A stretch of DNA of 42,289 nt from Arenicellales bacterium. GTDB lineage: Bacteria > Pseudomonadota > Gammaproteobacteria > Arenicellales > UBA868. The notes beneath the pieces are model-generated. The model saw only the letters and a program-made list of their open reading frames with translations. It was not told where the DNA came from and did no database searches. Each line of letters starts with the position of its first letter. The stretch's first letter is position 1. Positions 15,401 through 25,918 of this stretch are shown here, one piece after another. The position numbers and the translations under genes were made by a program. The stretch lies in NCBI GenBank assembly GCA_030754035.1, contig JASMBC010000008.1, forward strand, positions 1 through 42,289, written 5' to 3'.

Positions 15401-15995
15401 TGCGATAGAAGAGTACGAGGAGCAGGCCCAGCGCAAGGAATATTTGGATACACAACATGCTGACTTGATTGAAGCGCTGGATACACTTAGCGGCGTCATA
15501 CGCAAGATCGACCGCGAGACTCGCGAACGTTTCAAGGTTACTTTCGATGCCTTAAATGAAGGATTTGCCGAGTTTTTCCCACAGATGTTTGGAGGCGGCA
15601 GCGCGGTCCTGACATTGACCGATGAAGACATGTTGTCTGCGGGGGTAACGGTTATGGCGCGGCCTCCGGGCAAACGAAACAGCACCATACACCTCCTGTC
15701 GGGGGGTGAAAAAGCACTGACCGCGGTAGCGTTACTATTTGCCCTGTTCCGGCTAAATCCGGCACCTTTTTGCATTCTTGACGAGGTGGATGCACCACTG
15801 GATGATCGTAACGTTGAGCGTTATTGTCAGACCCTGCGTAGTCTGGCGGAGGTATCGCAGCTGGTGGTAATCACCCACAACAAGATCACCATGGAGTCGA
15901 CTGATATTTTGCTCGGCGTAACCATGGTGGAGCCGGGTGTCTCATCTATCGTCTCGGTCGATGTCGACGAGGCCGTTCGGTTGGCGGCACGGTAA
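12495..15995 (+). CDS. smc: Chromosome segregation protein SMC
   Basis: SMC dimers organise and segregate the nucleoid by extruding DNA loops. The 1166-residue protein shows the complete architecture. The N-terminal ATPase half starts MRLKRIQVSGFKSFVDPT, with Walker A GPNGCGKSN (31-39). The arms are long, Gln/Glu/Arg-rich coiled coils (about 170-500 and 670-1000), around a glycine-containing hinge near residues 510-660. The C-terminal half has the ABC signature LLSGGEKALTA and Walker B FCILDEVDAPLDD. I chose the ATG at 12495 because it begins the conserved first strand; an in-frame TTG at 12465 would add ten residues. zipA starts one base after the stop. Confidence 0.96.
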   Translation: MRLKRIQVSGFKSFVDPTVITIPANLTGIIGPNGCGKSNVIDAVRWVMGESSARKLRGDSMTDVIFNGSEARKPVGKASVELVFDNTDGKTPQAYARFSEISVKRTLSRDGTSEYLLNKARCRRRDITDLFRGTGLGHRSYSIIEQDMVSRLVEARPEDLRAFVEEAAGISHYKDRRRETETRMRHTRDNLSRVDDIRKELDTQLRRLQRQAQAARRYQKLKDEERTVNGQLLGLRHLLMQSHIDAQSAQTAHAQTEVESHLVRQRALESQIEGARANEMSSQQQVSDLQAEFYAAGADVASVEQAIEYARETGEQQRAEFERLETALTEIGAESQHDDQRILELETEVVSRRGQREEHLAVQRQSATRQAESEQALDVWQEHWNDFAQSTATPIKDQEVQRSRIEQLESADLKAQQRLARLDQELVALLAEEEGLAVDSARSDARHSEVETREYESRVEQAAQQISGLRQEIEGQVTAVDQQRQQMHAARSRLESLQELQEASLGRDDEYADWLERRGLSHAPVLAGEIRVAKGWERAADAVLGPRLTGLGVGNLDGALAHEAELPRRDLFLVQSGSSSTLGAANTLLAQLHCARYDLGPLLSGVYVADDLAAAIIRRATLDPGECVVTRDGVIVGTNWARAPHGRDLGDGLLEREEEITRLQESVSTLVDNTAQHERLFESLRETLRDLEQKHESSQKTLNDKLETQTMIRQVLSEKDARFSQIETRREQMAVETDEIMTELTGTGAALDEAQRHFAIAEDKTGVLEEKRLALLNEKEALTRALARSRTDTQAAREKLHDTELTLQHSQASLDSLKSSLNRLEVQGGRMRARHQELKIQLAKGDDPGEALNARLKTLLDQRTLSESQLADTRNAHAAIEEQIRDLQGGLSECEQEAATARDALEGERLKAQELSVRSETLLEQINASNYQLEEILANLPDQAVEADWLVRSEKLAQRIDNIGPVNLVAIEEYEEQAQRKEYLDTQHADLIEALDTLSGVIRKIDRETRERFKVTFDALNEGFAEFFPQMFGGGSAVLTLTDEDMLSAGVTVMARPPGKRNSTIHLLSGGEKALTAVALLFALFRLNPAPFCILDEVDAPLDDRNVERYCQTLRSLAEVSQLVVITHNKITMESTDILLGVTMVEPGVSSIVSVDVDEAVRLAAR

Positions 15996-15996
15996 A

Positions 15997-17184
15997 ATGA
16001 GTCTGCAAATGGCATTGATAACGCTGGGCCTGGTGGTATTGGGCGCAGTTGCCGCACTGTCATTTCTTAAGCGCCGCCCAACTACGGCATCTTGGCTGGC
16101 GCGACTGCGCGCCGGTATCGCGTCACAAGCTGCAAATTTTCGGTGGCCAGTGGCACTTAATTTTTTTCGCCCTGATCGCTTGATTAATCGGGTGCGCCAG
16201 CGTGAGCCGTCATTGATCGCATCTCATGATTTCGAGGGGCAGGCGAGCGCCCGAACGAAAGGAGACGGTTTGAAGGCAGCCGACCAAGCCACTCCAGTCG
16301 ACAGTTCAGATCAGCGCCCCGGCGAACCGAGCCGTGTACTTGATTCTGAGATTGGCTCTGCACCGATCAAGATCGACTACTGGGTGCGCCTGCCTGGACA
16401 GACTCCCGTAACCCGGGATCTTGCCTTGTCGGTATTCCGTGAGTACGAGATAAACCTATCGCACCCAAGGGCGATTCATGGCCGTACGGAGCCGGGTAAC
16501 GCCTGGCTTGATCTGCGAGATGCCCCGGCCGGAGAGATCTTTACCGACCTGATTATTAGTGTGCAAATGGCAGACCCGGATCGTTGTGTCGATGAATCGG
16601 AGCTGACCCGTTTTAACAATCTGGCCTATGCTCTCGCAGAGACCCTGGATCGACCGCTACAGTTTGAATCCAGCATTGAAGAGGCCTTGCCCGAGGCGGC
16701 TCGGCTGGAAAGATTTTGCCACGAGTTTGACCTGCTGGCGGTTATCAATATTGAACCAGAACCCGGTGCTGGGTTTTCCGGGCCCGACGTGGCGCGGGTG
16801 GCGGAGCGTGCCGGTATGCGTCTGGGTGAGCAAGATATCTTCCATTTCTTTGATTCACGAACCGGAGTCAGCCGCTTTGGGCTCGCCAATCAGCGTGAAC
16901 CGGGGAGTTTTAGTTATGCAGATCTGGAATCAGGCATGTTTCGAGGTTTGGCGCTGTTTATGAATATACCGCGGGTCGAACACCCAGCCCGGACTTTTAC
17001 CGAGCTTAGGTCGGTTGCGCAGTATGTTTCAACCGAGCTCAACGGTTCACTGGTAGACCCGGATGGGGTGATCCTTTCAGCTGCGCAATTCGATTCGATC
17101 CGTCGACAGATTCAATCGATCGAGTGGTCGATGAAGAAGTACGGGGTGGAGCCGGGCTCGGATGAAGCCCGGCGCTTGTTCTGA
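15997..17184 (+). CDS. zipA: Cell division protein ZipA
   Basis: ZipA anchors FtsZ filaments to the inner membrane. The 395-residue protein has a single N-terminal membrane segment (about 4-24, ALITLGLVVLGAVAALSFL) followed by a basic stretch, then a charged, low-order linker to about residue 120. The C-terminal FtsZ-binding domain follows (about 125-385), with IDYWVRLPGQTPVTRD, GMFRGLALFMNIPRVEHP and FTELRSVAQYVSTELNG. The linker is poor in the Pro/Gln repeats seen in E. coli. The start is the ATG at 15997 just after the smc stop. The order smc-zipA-ligA is common in Gammaproteobacteria. Confidence 0.94.
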   Translation: MSLQMALITLGLVVLGAVAALSFLKRRPTTASWLARLRAGIASQAANFRWPVALNFFRPDRLINRVRQREPSLIASHDFEGQASARTKGDGLKAADQATPVDSSDQRPGEPSRVLDSEIGSAPIKIDYWVRLPGQTPVTRDLALSVFREYEINLSHPRAIHGRTEPGNAWLDLRDAPAGEIFTDLIISVQMADPDRCVDESELTRFNNLAYALAETLDRPLQFESSIEEALPEAARLERFCHEFDLLAVINIEPEPGAGFSGPDVARVAERAGMRLGEQDIFHFFDSRTGVSRFGLANQREPGSFSYADLESGMFRGLALFMNIPRVEHPARTFTELRSVAQYVSTELNGSLVDPDGVILSAAQFDSIRRQIQSIEWSMKKYGVEPGSDEARRLF

Positions 17185-17224
17185 GCCGGGCCCATCAAAA
17201 AGGAAGAATGATCTTGCGCCGTGA

Positions 17225-19267
<2,043 letters not shown>

Positions 19268-19337
19268 TCTTCTGATACGAGGGTGTGTTTGTGCCTGCGG
19301 TAGAATCCCAGCCCACCACTTTTCCTCATTTAAACCT

Positions 19338-19359
19338 GGAACGACTGTGTCAACGTTCC
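19338..19359 (+). promoter_or_regulatory. Short hairpin in the acnA leader
   Basis: GGAACG (19338-19343) and CGTTCC (19354-19359) can pair around a 10-base loop about 30 bases before the acnA start. The stem is short and has no T run, so it is not a terminator; it may affect mRNA stability or be chance. Confidence 0.25.
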
Positions 19360-19389
19360 CTGATCCCCACGGACAGCTAAGGAGTACAG

Positions 19390-22050
19390 ATGAATAATTC
19401 TTTTAATGCCAAGACTTCGCTGGATGTTAACGGCCGGCGCTACCAGATTTTCGCTCTGGATGCTTTGTCCGATCAGTTTGACCTGGCGCGGCTGCCCGTG
19501 ACTTTAAAGATCCTGTTGGAAAACTTGCTTCGTGCAGAGGATGGCATCGATGTCGTTGCTGGCGATATCGAGGCTTTGGCCGGTTGGATTCCGGGTGCGA
19601 CGAGTGCAGCTGAGATAGCCTTCGCCCCGGCCCGGGTTTTGATGCAGGATTTTACAGGGGTGCCTGCGGTTGTGGATCTAGCCGCCATGCGCGAAGCTAT
19701 TGCAGCGCTGGATGGGGATCCCGAGCGTATAAATCCTTTGTCGCCAGCCGATCTGGTGATCGACCACTCGGTCATGGTTGATCATTTCGGTACAGCCGGC
19801 GCGTTGCAGGCCAATGCCGATCTCGAATACTCCCGTAACGCGGAGCGCTACGCATTCCTGCGCTGGGGCCAAGCGGCCTTCAGCAGTTTTCGTGTGGTCC
19901 CTCCATCTACCGGTATTGTTCATCAGGTAAACATTGAGTACCTCTCCAGTGTGGTCTTTAGTCGTGACTCTGACGGGGAGCTACTGGCCTATCCTGATAC
20001 GGTGGTCGGGACTGATTCGCACACGACCATGGTTAATGGCCTGGGGGTGCTCGGTTGGGGTGCAGGTGGAATCGAGGCGGAGGCCGCAATGCTTGGCCAA
20101 GCAGTGACCATGCTGATTCCCGATGTTGTTGGATTTGAATTGCACGGCACTCTTCCCGAGGGCGCCACAGCCACGGACCTAGTCCTTAGCGTAGTCGAAA
20201 TTCTGCGTCGTCAGGGCGTCGTTGGGAAATTTGTTGAATTCTATGGCGATGGGTTGAACCATCTTTCGTTGGCGGACAAGGCCACCATCGCTAATATGGC
20301 GCCCGAGTACGGGGCTACCTGTGGATTTTTCCCCGTTGATCAAGAAACGCTCAATTATCTGCGTTTGACTGGGCGATCCGAAGAGGACATCGCACTGGTA
20401 GAGGCGTACACGCGACGCCAGGGCTTGTTTCGGGAACCGGGGGCGGTACCGGCGCATTACAGCGAGACCGTCCACCTTGATCTTGGCAACATAGTTGCCA
20501 GCATTGCCGGGCCAAAGCGGCCACAGGACCGCATTGCCCTGACTGAAGCCCAGCAGGTGATCAACGACGCTGCAACCAAACTCAGCGGTAGCAGCGAACG
20601 TCGGACCGGCAGGATTACACTTGACGGCGAGACAATGGAATTTCCTGATCTTGGAGTCGCAATTGCCGCGATCACGAGTTGCACTAATACCTCAAACCCG
20701 GGTGTGATCATGGCTGCTGGCTTGCTGGCCCGCAACGCGCGACAACGCGGCCTTACTGTTAAGCCTTGGGTCAAGACCTCCCTGGCACCGGGGTCCAAGG
20801 TGGTGACGGATTATCTGAGTGACGCCGGCCTGCTCGACGATCTGGAAAATATTGGCTTTGCTGTAGTTGGTTACGGCTGTACCACTTGCATTGGTAATTC
20901 CGGCCCCTTGCCCACGCCCGTGAGTGAAGTGATTCGGGAACGGGACCTCATTGCCTGTTCGGTGCTCTCAGGTAATCGAAATTTCGAGGGCAGGGTGCAT
21001 GCCGAGGTGCGCATGAATTTCCTGGCCTCACCGCCCTTGGTGGTAGCCTACGCGCTGGCCGGCACAGCCGATATCGATCTTGTGAATGATCCTATAGGAG
21101 TGGATGGTCAGGGTAACCCGGTGACTTTGGGTGACTTGTGGCCTCAACAACTCGAAATTAACCAGGCCGTTGCCAGGCATGTGACACGGGAAATGTTCCG
21201 CTCCCGCTATTCAGATGTTTTTCGCGGCGACAGCCAGTGGGGCGAGGTTCCAGTGAGCGCAGGCAATCGCTTTGCCTGGGATGAGCATTCCACCTACGTT
21301 CGCCGCCCCCCGTACTTCGATCACATGGAGCGCACGCCTGGCCAGCTAAAGGCTATTACCAGCGCCAGAGTCTTAGCGTTACTTGGCGATAGCATCACTA
21401 CCGATCATATCTCTCCAGCGGGGGCCATTCAGGCCGACAGCCCAGCTGGGCAATATTTGCAGGAGCATGGGGTGGAGCGAGCTGATTTCAATTCTTATGG
21501 GTCGCGCCGCGGTAATCACGAGGTGATGGTGCGTGGAACCTTTGCCAATATCCGGCTACGCAACGCTATGGCGCCTGGCACTGAAGGCGGTTGGACTACC
21601 TTCCAACCTGGTGGCGAACAGATGACGATCTATGACGCAGCCATGTCTTACGCGGCAAAGGGCACAGCACTGCTGGTTATTGGCGGCAAGGAGTATGGCA
21701 CGGGATCCTCGCGAGACTGGGCAGCCAAGGGCGCTTCTTTGCTGGGCGTCAAGGCGGTACTGGTTGAAAGCTTTGAGCGTATCCACCGCTCCAATCTGAT
21801 AGGCATGGGTGTATTGCCGCTGGAGTTTGCGGATGGCGAGAGCGCTCAAAGCCTGGAAATTTCGGGTACTGAAGTGTTTGATCTGGCCCAACCTATCGCC
21901 GGCGCGACCGAGCTTGAGGTGCGTATGACCCGAGCCGATGGCATCATCAAATCCTTCATGACAAAGGTCCGTATCGATACCCCTAAGGAGTGGGATTACT
22001 ACTGCAACGGTGGCATTTTGCCTTATATGGTGCGCCAGTTGCTTGATTGA
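19390..22050 (+). CDS. acnA: Aconitate hydratase A
   Basis: AcnA interconverts citrate and isocitrate in the TCA cycle through a [4Fe-4S] cluster. The 886-residue protein carries the three cluster cysteines: C431 in [10 protein letters not shown], and C497 and C500 in [14 protein letters not shown]. It also has [41 protein letters not shown] and the C-terminal swivel-domain motif [12 protein letters not shown]. Length fits the AcnA/IRP1 class (about 890) rather than AcnB. The first 70 residues, including [14 protein letters not shown], are conserved. A good GGAG (19380-19383) lies 7 bases before the ATG. A short hairpin precedes it. It converges with the EamA permease gene. Confidence 0.97.
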   Translation: MNNSFNAKTSLDVNGRRYQIFALDALSDQFDLARLPVTLKILLENLLRAEDGIDVVAGDIEALAGWIPGATSAAEIAFAPARVLMQDFTGVPAVVDLAAMREAIAALDGDPERINPLSPADLVIDHSVMVDHFGTAGALQANADLEYSRNAERYAFLRWGQAAFSSFRVVPPSTGIVHQVNIEYLSSVVFSRDSDGELLAYPDTVVGTDSHTTMVNGLGVLGWGAGGIEAEAAMLGQAVTMLIPDVVGFELHGTLPEGATATDLVLSVVEILRRQGVVGKFVEFYGDGLNHLSLADKATIANMAPEYGATCGFFPVDQETLNYLRLTGRSEEDIALVEAYTRRQGLFREPGAVPAHYSETVHLDLGNIVASIAGPKRPQDRIALTEAQQVINDAATKLSGSSERRTGRITLDGETMEFPDLGVAIAAITSCTNTSNPGVIMAAGLLARNARQRGLTVKPWVKTSLAPGSKVVTDYLSDAGLLDDLENIGFAVVGYGCTTCIGNSGPLPTPVSEVIRERDLIACSVLSGNRNFEGRVHAEVRMNFLASPPLVVAYALAGTADIDLVNDPIGVDGQGNPVTLGDLWPQQLEINQAVARHVTREMFRSRYSDVFRGDSQWGEVPVSAGNRFAWDEHSTYVRRPPYFDHMERTPGQLKAITSARVLALLGDSITTDHISPAGAIQADSPAGQYLQEHGVERADFNSYGSRRGNHEVMVRGTFANIRLRNAMAPGTEGGWTTFQPGGEQMTIYDAAMSYAAKGTALLVIGGKEYGTGSSRDWAAKGASLLGVKAVLVESFERIHRSNLIGMGVLPLEFADGESAQSLEISGTEVFDLAQPIAGATELEVRMTRADGIIKSFMTKVRIDTPKEWDYYCNGGILPYMVRQLLD

Positions 22051-22076
22051 TCGGAAGGTTGCGCCAAGGTCCGCCT

Positions 22077-22967
22077 TCAGCGCCCGGGCATGCGTTTGCG
22101 AACGATAGTGATGGCACACAGCACTAGCGCCAAAGCGGTCAGCAGGCGCCACGAGGCAGTCTCACCCAAAAAAATCACACCCCACAGTGCGCCAAGAACT
22201 GGTACCAGGTAGTTGATCTGGGCGAAGTTGTTTGCCCCGAGGCGAGGGACCAGGTAAAAGAACAGGAGTGCTGCGAGGGCTGTAGGCAAAAGACCGAGGT
22301 AGGCGATCGCGGCCAGTCCGCCAATGCCTGGATGCATCTGCCAGGGTTGCTCGAGAATTAACGTCACGGGTAACATCCATAGCAAACCGGCCAGCATGGC
22401 TCCCGTAGCCATCACTTTGCCGCTACCGTGGCCAGCATAGTAACGGGTAAAGGTAGCTGATGCGCCATAGCAGATGGCACTGGTGATCACCGCTAGTTGG
22501 GCAAGGATCGGCGCGGTCAACCCGGCCCGTGCCTCTGCCCCGATCAGGACCAGAAGACCGCCAAAGCCAATCGAGATTCCAATCGCGGTTTGGGTGGTAA
22601 ATGGCTCGTCCCGGATAAACAGGTGAGCCAGAACTGCCGTAGCCACCGGCATGACACCCATCAGCACGGCAGTCAGACCACTGTCAATATGAATTTCACC
22701 CCAACTGATCAAAGTGAACGGTAATGCATTTCCAAAAAGCCCAATGAATGCAAAAATCTTTAACGAAGTCGCATCTCGCGGCAGTCGTTCACCGTTGATT
22801 CTCAGCCATAGGTATAGAACACCTGCAGCAATCCCCAGGCGAGCCGCGGTCAGGGTCAATGGCCCGACCGTATCGACACCGATCTTGATGAAAACAAAAG
22901 ATCCGCTCCATATTATGGCAAGCCCTAGTAAAAGAGCGTAGTCTTTAGGCGCACGGGAAAGATTCAT
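22077..22967 (-). CDS. EamA-family (DMT superfamily) membrane transporter
   Basis: The 296-residue protein is predicted to have ten membrane helices arranged as two EamA repeats. The first starts YALLLGLAIIWSGSFVFIKIGVD; the second starts near residue 150 (AQLAVITSAICYGASATFTRYY) and ends NYLVPVLGALWGVIFLGETASW. A basic C-terminal tail (RKRMPGR) fits a cytoplasmic end. Such permeases export amino acids or related metabolites, but the substrate cannot be read from sequence. The start is the ATG at 22965-22967. It converges with acnA and diverges from the amidohydrolase gene. Confidence 0.92.
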   Translation of the reverse strand: MNLSRAPKDYALLLGLAIIWSGSFVFIKIGVDTVGPLTLTAARLGIAAGVLYLWLRINGERLPRDATSLKIFAFIGLFGNALPFTLISWGEIHIDSGLTAVLMGVMPVATAVLAHLFIRDEPFTTQTAIGISIGFGGLLVLIGAEARAGLTAPILAQLAVITSAICYGASATFTRYYAGHGSGKVMATGAMLAGLLWMLPVTLILEQPWQMHPGIGGLAAIAYLGLLPTALAALLFFYLVPRLGANNFAQINYLVPVLGALWGVIFLGETASWRLLTALALVLCAITIVRKRMPGR

Positions 22968-23050
22968 TTACTCAACTTAGATTGGGGATCGGGCTCACGG
23001 GCGGTGCGAGCATAACCCAGGTCCATCGATTGGTATAACAGGGGAAATAG

Positions 23051-23866
23051 TTGGATAACAGCATCAGTCATTCAGGCCCTTTACCCTTGCTTGCAGAGGA
23101 TGAGACTCCGCCGTTTGAGATTGAAAACCCTGATGGCGCAGCGGCGCTGGTGCTGGTATGCGACCATGCCCGCAATACCATTCCGTGCTCGCTGCGCGAT
23201 CTCGGGTTGGATTCGACGGTACTGGGTGAGCACGTTGCCCTGGACAATGGTTGTGAGATGCTGGCGCGCCGCTTGATGTACCTGCTGGATGGCGCGCTCA
23301 TTCTGGCGCGGTATTCACGATTGGTGATCGACCTTAATCGGCATCTTGCGGACCCCGCCTCGATCCTCTCCTGTAGTGACCGTTCCATTATTCCTGGCAA
23401 TCAAAACCTCTCAGCGGAGCAGCGCTTGTGTCGTGCTGAGGAGGTTTTTGTTCCTTACCACAATGCAGTTGCGGCTCAGGTTGAGCGCGTGCGGGTCATT
23501 CATGGCGTACCGGTGTTGATCGCACTGCATAGTTTTACCCCGGAGTTGGCTGGGGAACCAAGGCCCTGGGAGATTGGTGTACTATGGACCGATGATCAGC
23601 GCATGAGCCTGCCACTGCTGCGCAGCCTGCGAAATGATCCAAACCTGTGTGTCGGAGATAATCAGCCCTATGATGCCCGCGAGCATGTTGGCTACACGAT
23701 CGAAACCCACGGCGGAGCCAACGGCTTTCCGCATGTTCTGATTGAGGTTCGCCAGGACCTGATTGAAACCGAGGCGGGGATAATGATCTGGGCAGACCTG
23801 CTAGCGGAGCATTTGATGCCAATTCTCGCCGATGATGAGCTCTACCACAGATGGGACTGTGACTGA
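23051..23866 (+). CDS. N-formylglutamate amidohydrolase family protein
   Basis: The 271-residue protein resembles FGase (PF05013) proteins: a LVCDHARNTIP motif with probable metal ligands (D38, H39), the RLVIDLNRHLADP segment, LIALHSFTP, IGVLWTDDQR and THGGANGFPHVLIEVRQDL. Characterised members hydrolyse N-formylglutamate to formate and glutamate in histidine breakdown, but no hut gene is nearby. The start is a TTG at 23051 with GGGGA 5 bases upstream. Its TGA shares one base with the ATG of the next gene, a GCS2-type carboxylate-amine ligase. The pair may act on the same amide: one gene forms it, the other cleaves it. That link is inference. Confidence 0.85.
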   Translation: MDNSISHSGPLPLLAEDETPPFEIENPDGAAALVLVCDHARNTIPCSLRDLGLDSTVLGEHVALDNGCEMLARRLMYLLDGALILARYSRLVIDLNRHLADPASILSCSDRSIIPGNQNLSAEQRLCRAEEVFVPYHNAVAAQVERVRVIHGVPVLIALHSFTPELAGEPRPWEIGVLWTDDQRMSLPLLRSLRNDPNLCVGDNQPYDAREHVGYTIETHGGANGFPHVLIEVRQDLIETEAGIMIWADLLAEHLMPILADDELYHRWDCD

Positions 23867-24999
23867 TGCAGGCACCTAGTTTTACTATCGGAGTCGAGGA
23901 AGAATACCTGCTGGTCGAACGGGAGGCCCGCTGCCTGATTCGCGAAGTCCCAAATGGCCTGATGGCGGATCTTTCTGCGAGGTTAGGACAGCAAGTCAGT
24001 CCCGAGTTTCTGCAATGCCAGGTCGAGGTCGGAACGCAGGTTTGCAAGGATATCTCACAGATCCGCGAGCAGTTACAGATGTTGCGCGGTGTAGTCGCAC
24101 AAGTGATCGGGGGCTACGGACTGAAACTGGTTGCCGCATCAACGCATCCGTGGGCCCGGCCTGAAGAACTGGAACATACGCCAAAAACCCGTTACGACAA
24201 TCTTGAGAAAGATCTGCAACAGGTGGCACGGCGGTTGATGATCTGCGGCATGCACGTCCATGTTGCGATTGAAGACGAGGAGTTGCGGATGGATTTGCTC
24301 GACCAGACCGCTTACGTTATTCCACATTTCCTGGCCTTGAGCGCCTCATCTCCCTTCTGGGAGGGTCAGGATACCGGCCTGCAGTCCTATCGCATATCGG
24401 TCTGGGACGAAATGCCCCGCACCGGCCTGCCCGAATACTTCGAAAGTTTTGCCGAGTACCGCCGTCACGTTGAGGTCCTGACCCGCGCCGGCATTATTGA
24501 GGATGCTACCAAGATCTGGTGGGATATGCGCCCTAGCGCGCGTTTTCCCACGCTGGAACTCCGTATTACCGACGTTTGCACTTCACTGGAGGACGCAGTC
24601 TGCCTGGCAGCGCTTTATCGTTGCTGGCTGCGGATGCTTTTTCGCCTTCGCACGCAGAACCAACGCTGGCGGCGTTATGCCCGCATGTTGATTGCCGAGA
24701 ACCGCTGGCGTGCACAACGTTATGGCTGTGCTTCCGAATTACTCGATTTTGGCCGCAGCGCCCTGGTGCCTTACGCCGAACTGGTGGAAGAAATACTTGA
24801 ACTCATCGCCGAGGACGCCCAGTTTTTCGACTGTGAAAAAGAGGTATCACATGCACGGGTCATCCTGGAGCGGGGCAGCAGTGCACAGCGCCAGCTGGCA
24901 ATTTTCTATCGCGAGCTGAATGGCGGCGCCAGCCGGGAGGCAGCACTGGTTGCAGTGGTCGACTGGCTGATCAGCGAGACTACGCCGACTCCGATTTAA
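23866..24999 (+). CDS. GCS2-family carboxylate-amine ligase (YbdK-like)
   Basis: The 377-residue protein belongs to glutamate-cysteine ligase family 2. It opens with TIGVEEEYLLV (E11-E13 bind metal/ATP), has a MHVHVAI motif near residue 127, then SASSPFWEGQDTGLQSYR, KIWWDMRPS and FPTLELRITD, the ATP/Mg site. YbdK of E. coli has weak gamma-glutamylcysteine synthetase activity, yet the true role of most members is unknown. A standard gshA is present in this window (31365-32930), so glutathione synthesis is unlikely to be this gene's job. It is translationally coupled to the upstream amidohydrolase (1-base overlap), and its 3' end overlaps the end of the convergent unknown gene by 20 bases. Confidence 0.88.
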   Translation: MQAPSFTIGVEEEYLLVEREARCLIREVPNGLMADLSARLGQQVSPEFLQCQVEVGTQVCKDISQIREQLQMLRGVVAQVIGGYGLKLVAASTHPWARPEELEHTPKTRYDNLEKDLQQVARRLMICGMHVHVAIEDEELRMDLLDQTAYVIPHFLALSASSPFWEGQDTGLQSYRISVWDEMPRTGLPEYFESFAEYRRHVEVLTRAGIIEDATKIWWDMRPSARFPTLELRITDVCTSLEDAVCLAALYRCWLRMLFRLRTQNQRWRRYARMLIAENRWRAQRYGCASELLDFGRSALVPYAELVEEILELIAEDAQFFDCEKEVSHARVILERGSSAQRQLAIFYRELNGGASREAALVAVVDWLISETTPTPI

Positions 25000-25906
25000 G
25001 CCCTACACCCTGGCAGTCGAGTTCGAAATCCTCCAGGGCGTCCAGGTAGTCGCGTTTGCTCTTGGGCATAGGCACTCGGACGCCAGCCATGTAGGAAATT
25101 AGATCAGCGCCATCACTCAGCAGTCCGCAGCCGCGATGCAGTTGCGCCAGGGCCAGAGCGCCGAGGTCTGCAGGGGGCGTCGGCTGGAACGCCTTGATTT
25201 GCTCCTTGAGAGTCACAAATTCCGGCCAGTTGCTGAAGAAGTCCGGGTCGCTTTTCATCATCTCGCACTCGACTCGGCCGGCGCGGGCGAACTGTAAGAC
25301 CGTTGCACCGATTCCATGAAAGCTCGGCATCTCTCCATAAACCTTAACAATGCGCCCGGTGATTTCGTCAATCGCCTTCATCGTCTGTGAAATTTTTACG
25401 TAACGGCTTTCATAGTAACTTGCGATTGAGTGGGTAAATACTTTGAAAGGCTCACCCCACAATTCGTCTATGCCTTCGTGTCCACTGGGGTGGCGAACCT
25501 GTTTACCCAGTTCGAGCGCCTCCTCAAAGCAGGCGCTGCACTCACGCATCAACTCGTTGTCGGTACTGACATCGATGCTTTTGCTTTCGAGGCTGACGAT
25601 GCTGGTAAAAATGTCAGTTGCGCGGTTGAACAGAGCCCCTGCAAGCATAGCGGCATTGACGCGCTTACGTGCGGGGTTTTGCTCGGTCTCGTAACTGGCG
25701 CGGGCAGTTTCTACCTTATTTCCGGGCGTATTAATTCCTGGCTCGGTGTGGTGGAAGGTCCGCCGTGTCAGCATTAACAACAAGTCGCGTTTGGCTGAAA
25801 GCGTTTCCGCTGGAGGAGCATAGTAACGGATCCAGTAGCCATCGTAATAGATATGCGGCCGGCTGTTGATATCCTTTCGTGAACCGTTATTGATACTGGT
25901 ATTCAT
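24980..25906 (-). CDS. Protein of unknown function downstream of hydantoinase
   Basis: I do not recognise this 308-residue protein. It is soluble, mostly helical and without signal peptide or membrane segment. An aromatic-rich N terminus (HIYYDGYWIRYYAPP, about 18-32) is followed by long amphipathic helices, a histidine-bearing HPSGHEGIDELWGEPF segment near 140 and FHGIGATVLQF near 200. Codon use matches the neighbours, and the 308-codon open frame with an ATG start supports a real gene. It starts 12 bases after the hydantoinase stop on the same strand, so the two are probably one operon. The last 20 bases overlap the convergent GCS2-type gene. Confidence 0.75.
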   Translation of the reverse strand: MNTSINNGSRKDINSRPHIYYDGYWIRYYAPPAETLSAKRDLLLMLTRRTFHHTEPGINTPGNKVETARASYETEQNPARKRVNAAMLAGALFNRATDIFTSIVSLESKSIDVSTDNELMRECSACFEEALELGKQVRHPSGHEGIDELWGEPFKVFTHSIASYYESRYVKISQTMKAIDEITGRIVKVYGEMPSFHGIGATVLQFARAGRVECEMMKSDPDFFSNWPEFVTLKEQIKAFQPTPPADLGALALAQLHRGCGLLSDGADLISYMAGVRVPMPKSKRDYLDALEDFELDCQGVGLKSESA

Positions 25907-25918
25907 GAGTGACGCGGT

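Noticed and set aside
19301-19306. TAGAAT as the -10 box of an acnA promoter
   Set aside because: No acceptable -35 element lies 16-18 bases upstream, so I did not list it.
21556-22152. 198-codon minus-strand frame over the acnA 3' end and the EamA 3' end
   Set aside because: Both overlapped genes have clear motifs through this region; the frame is a by-product of GC-rich codon use.
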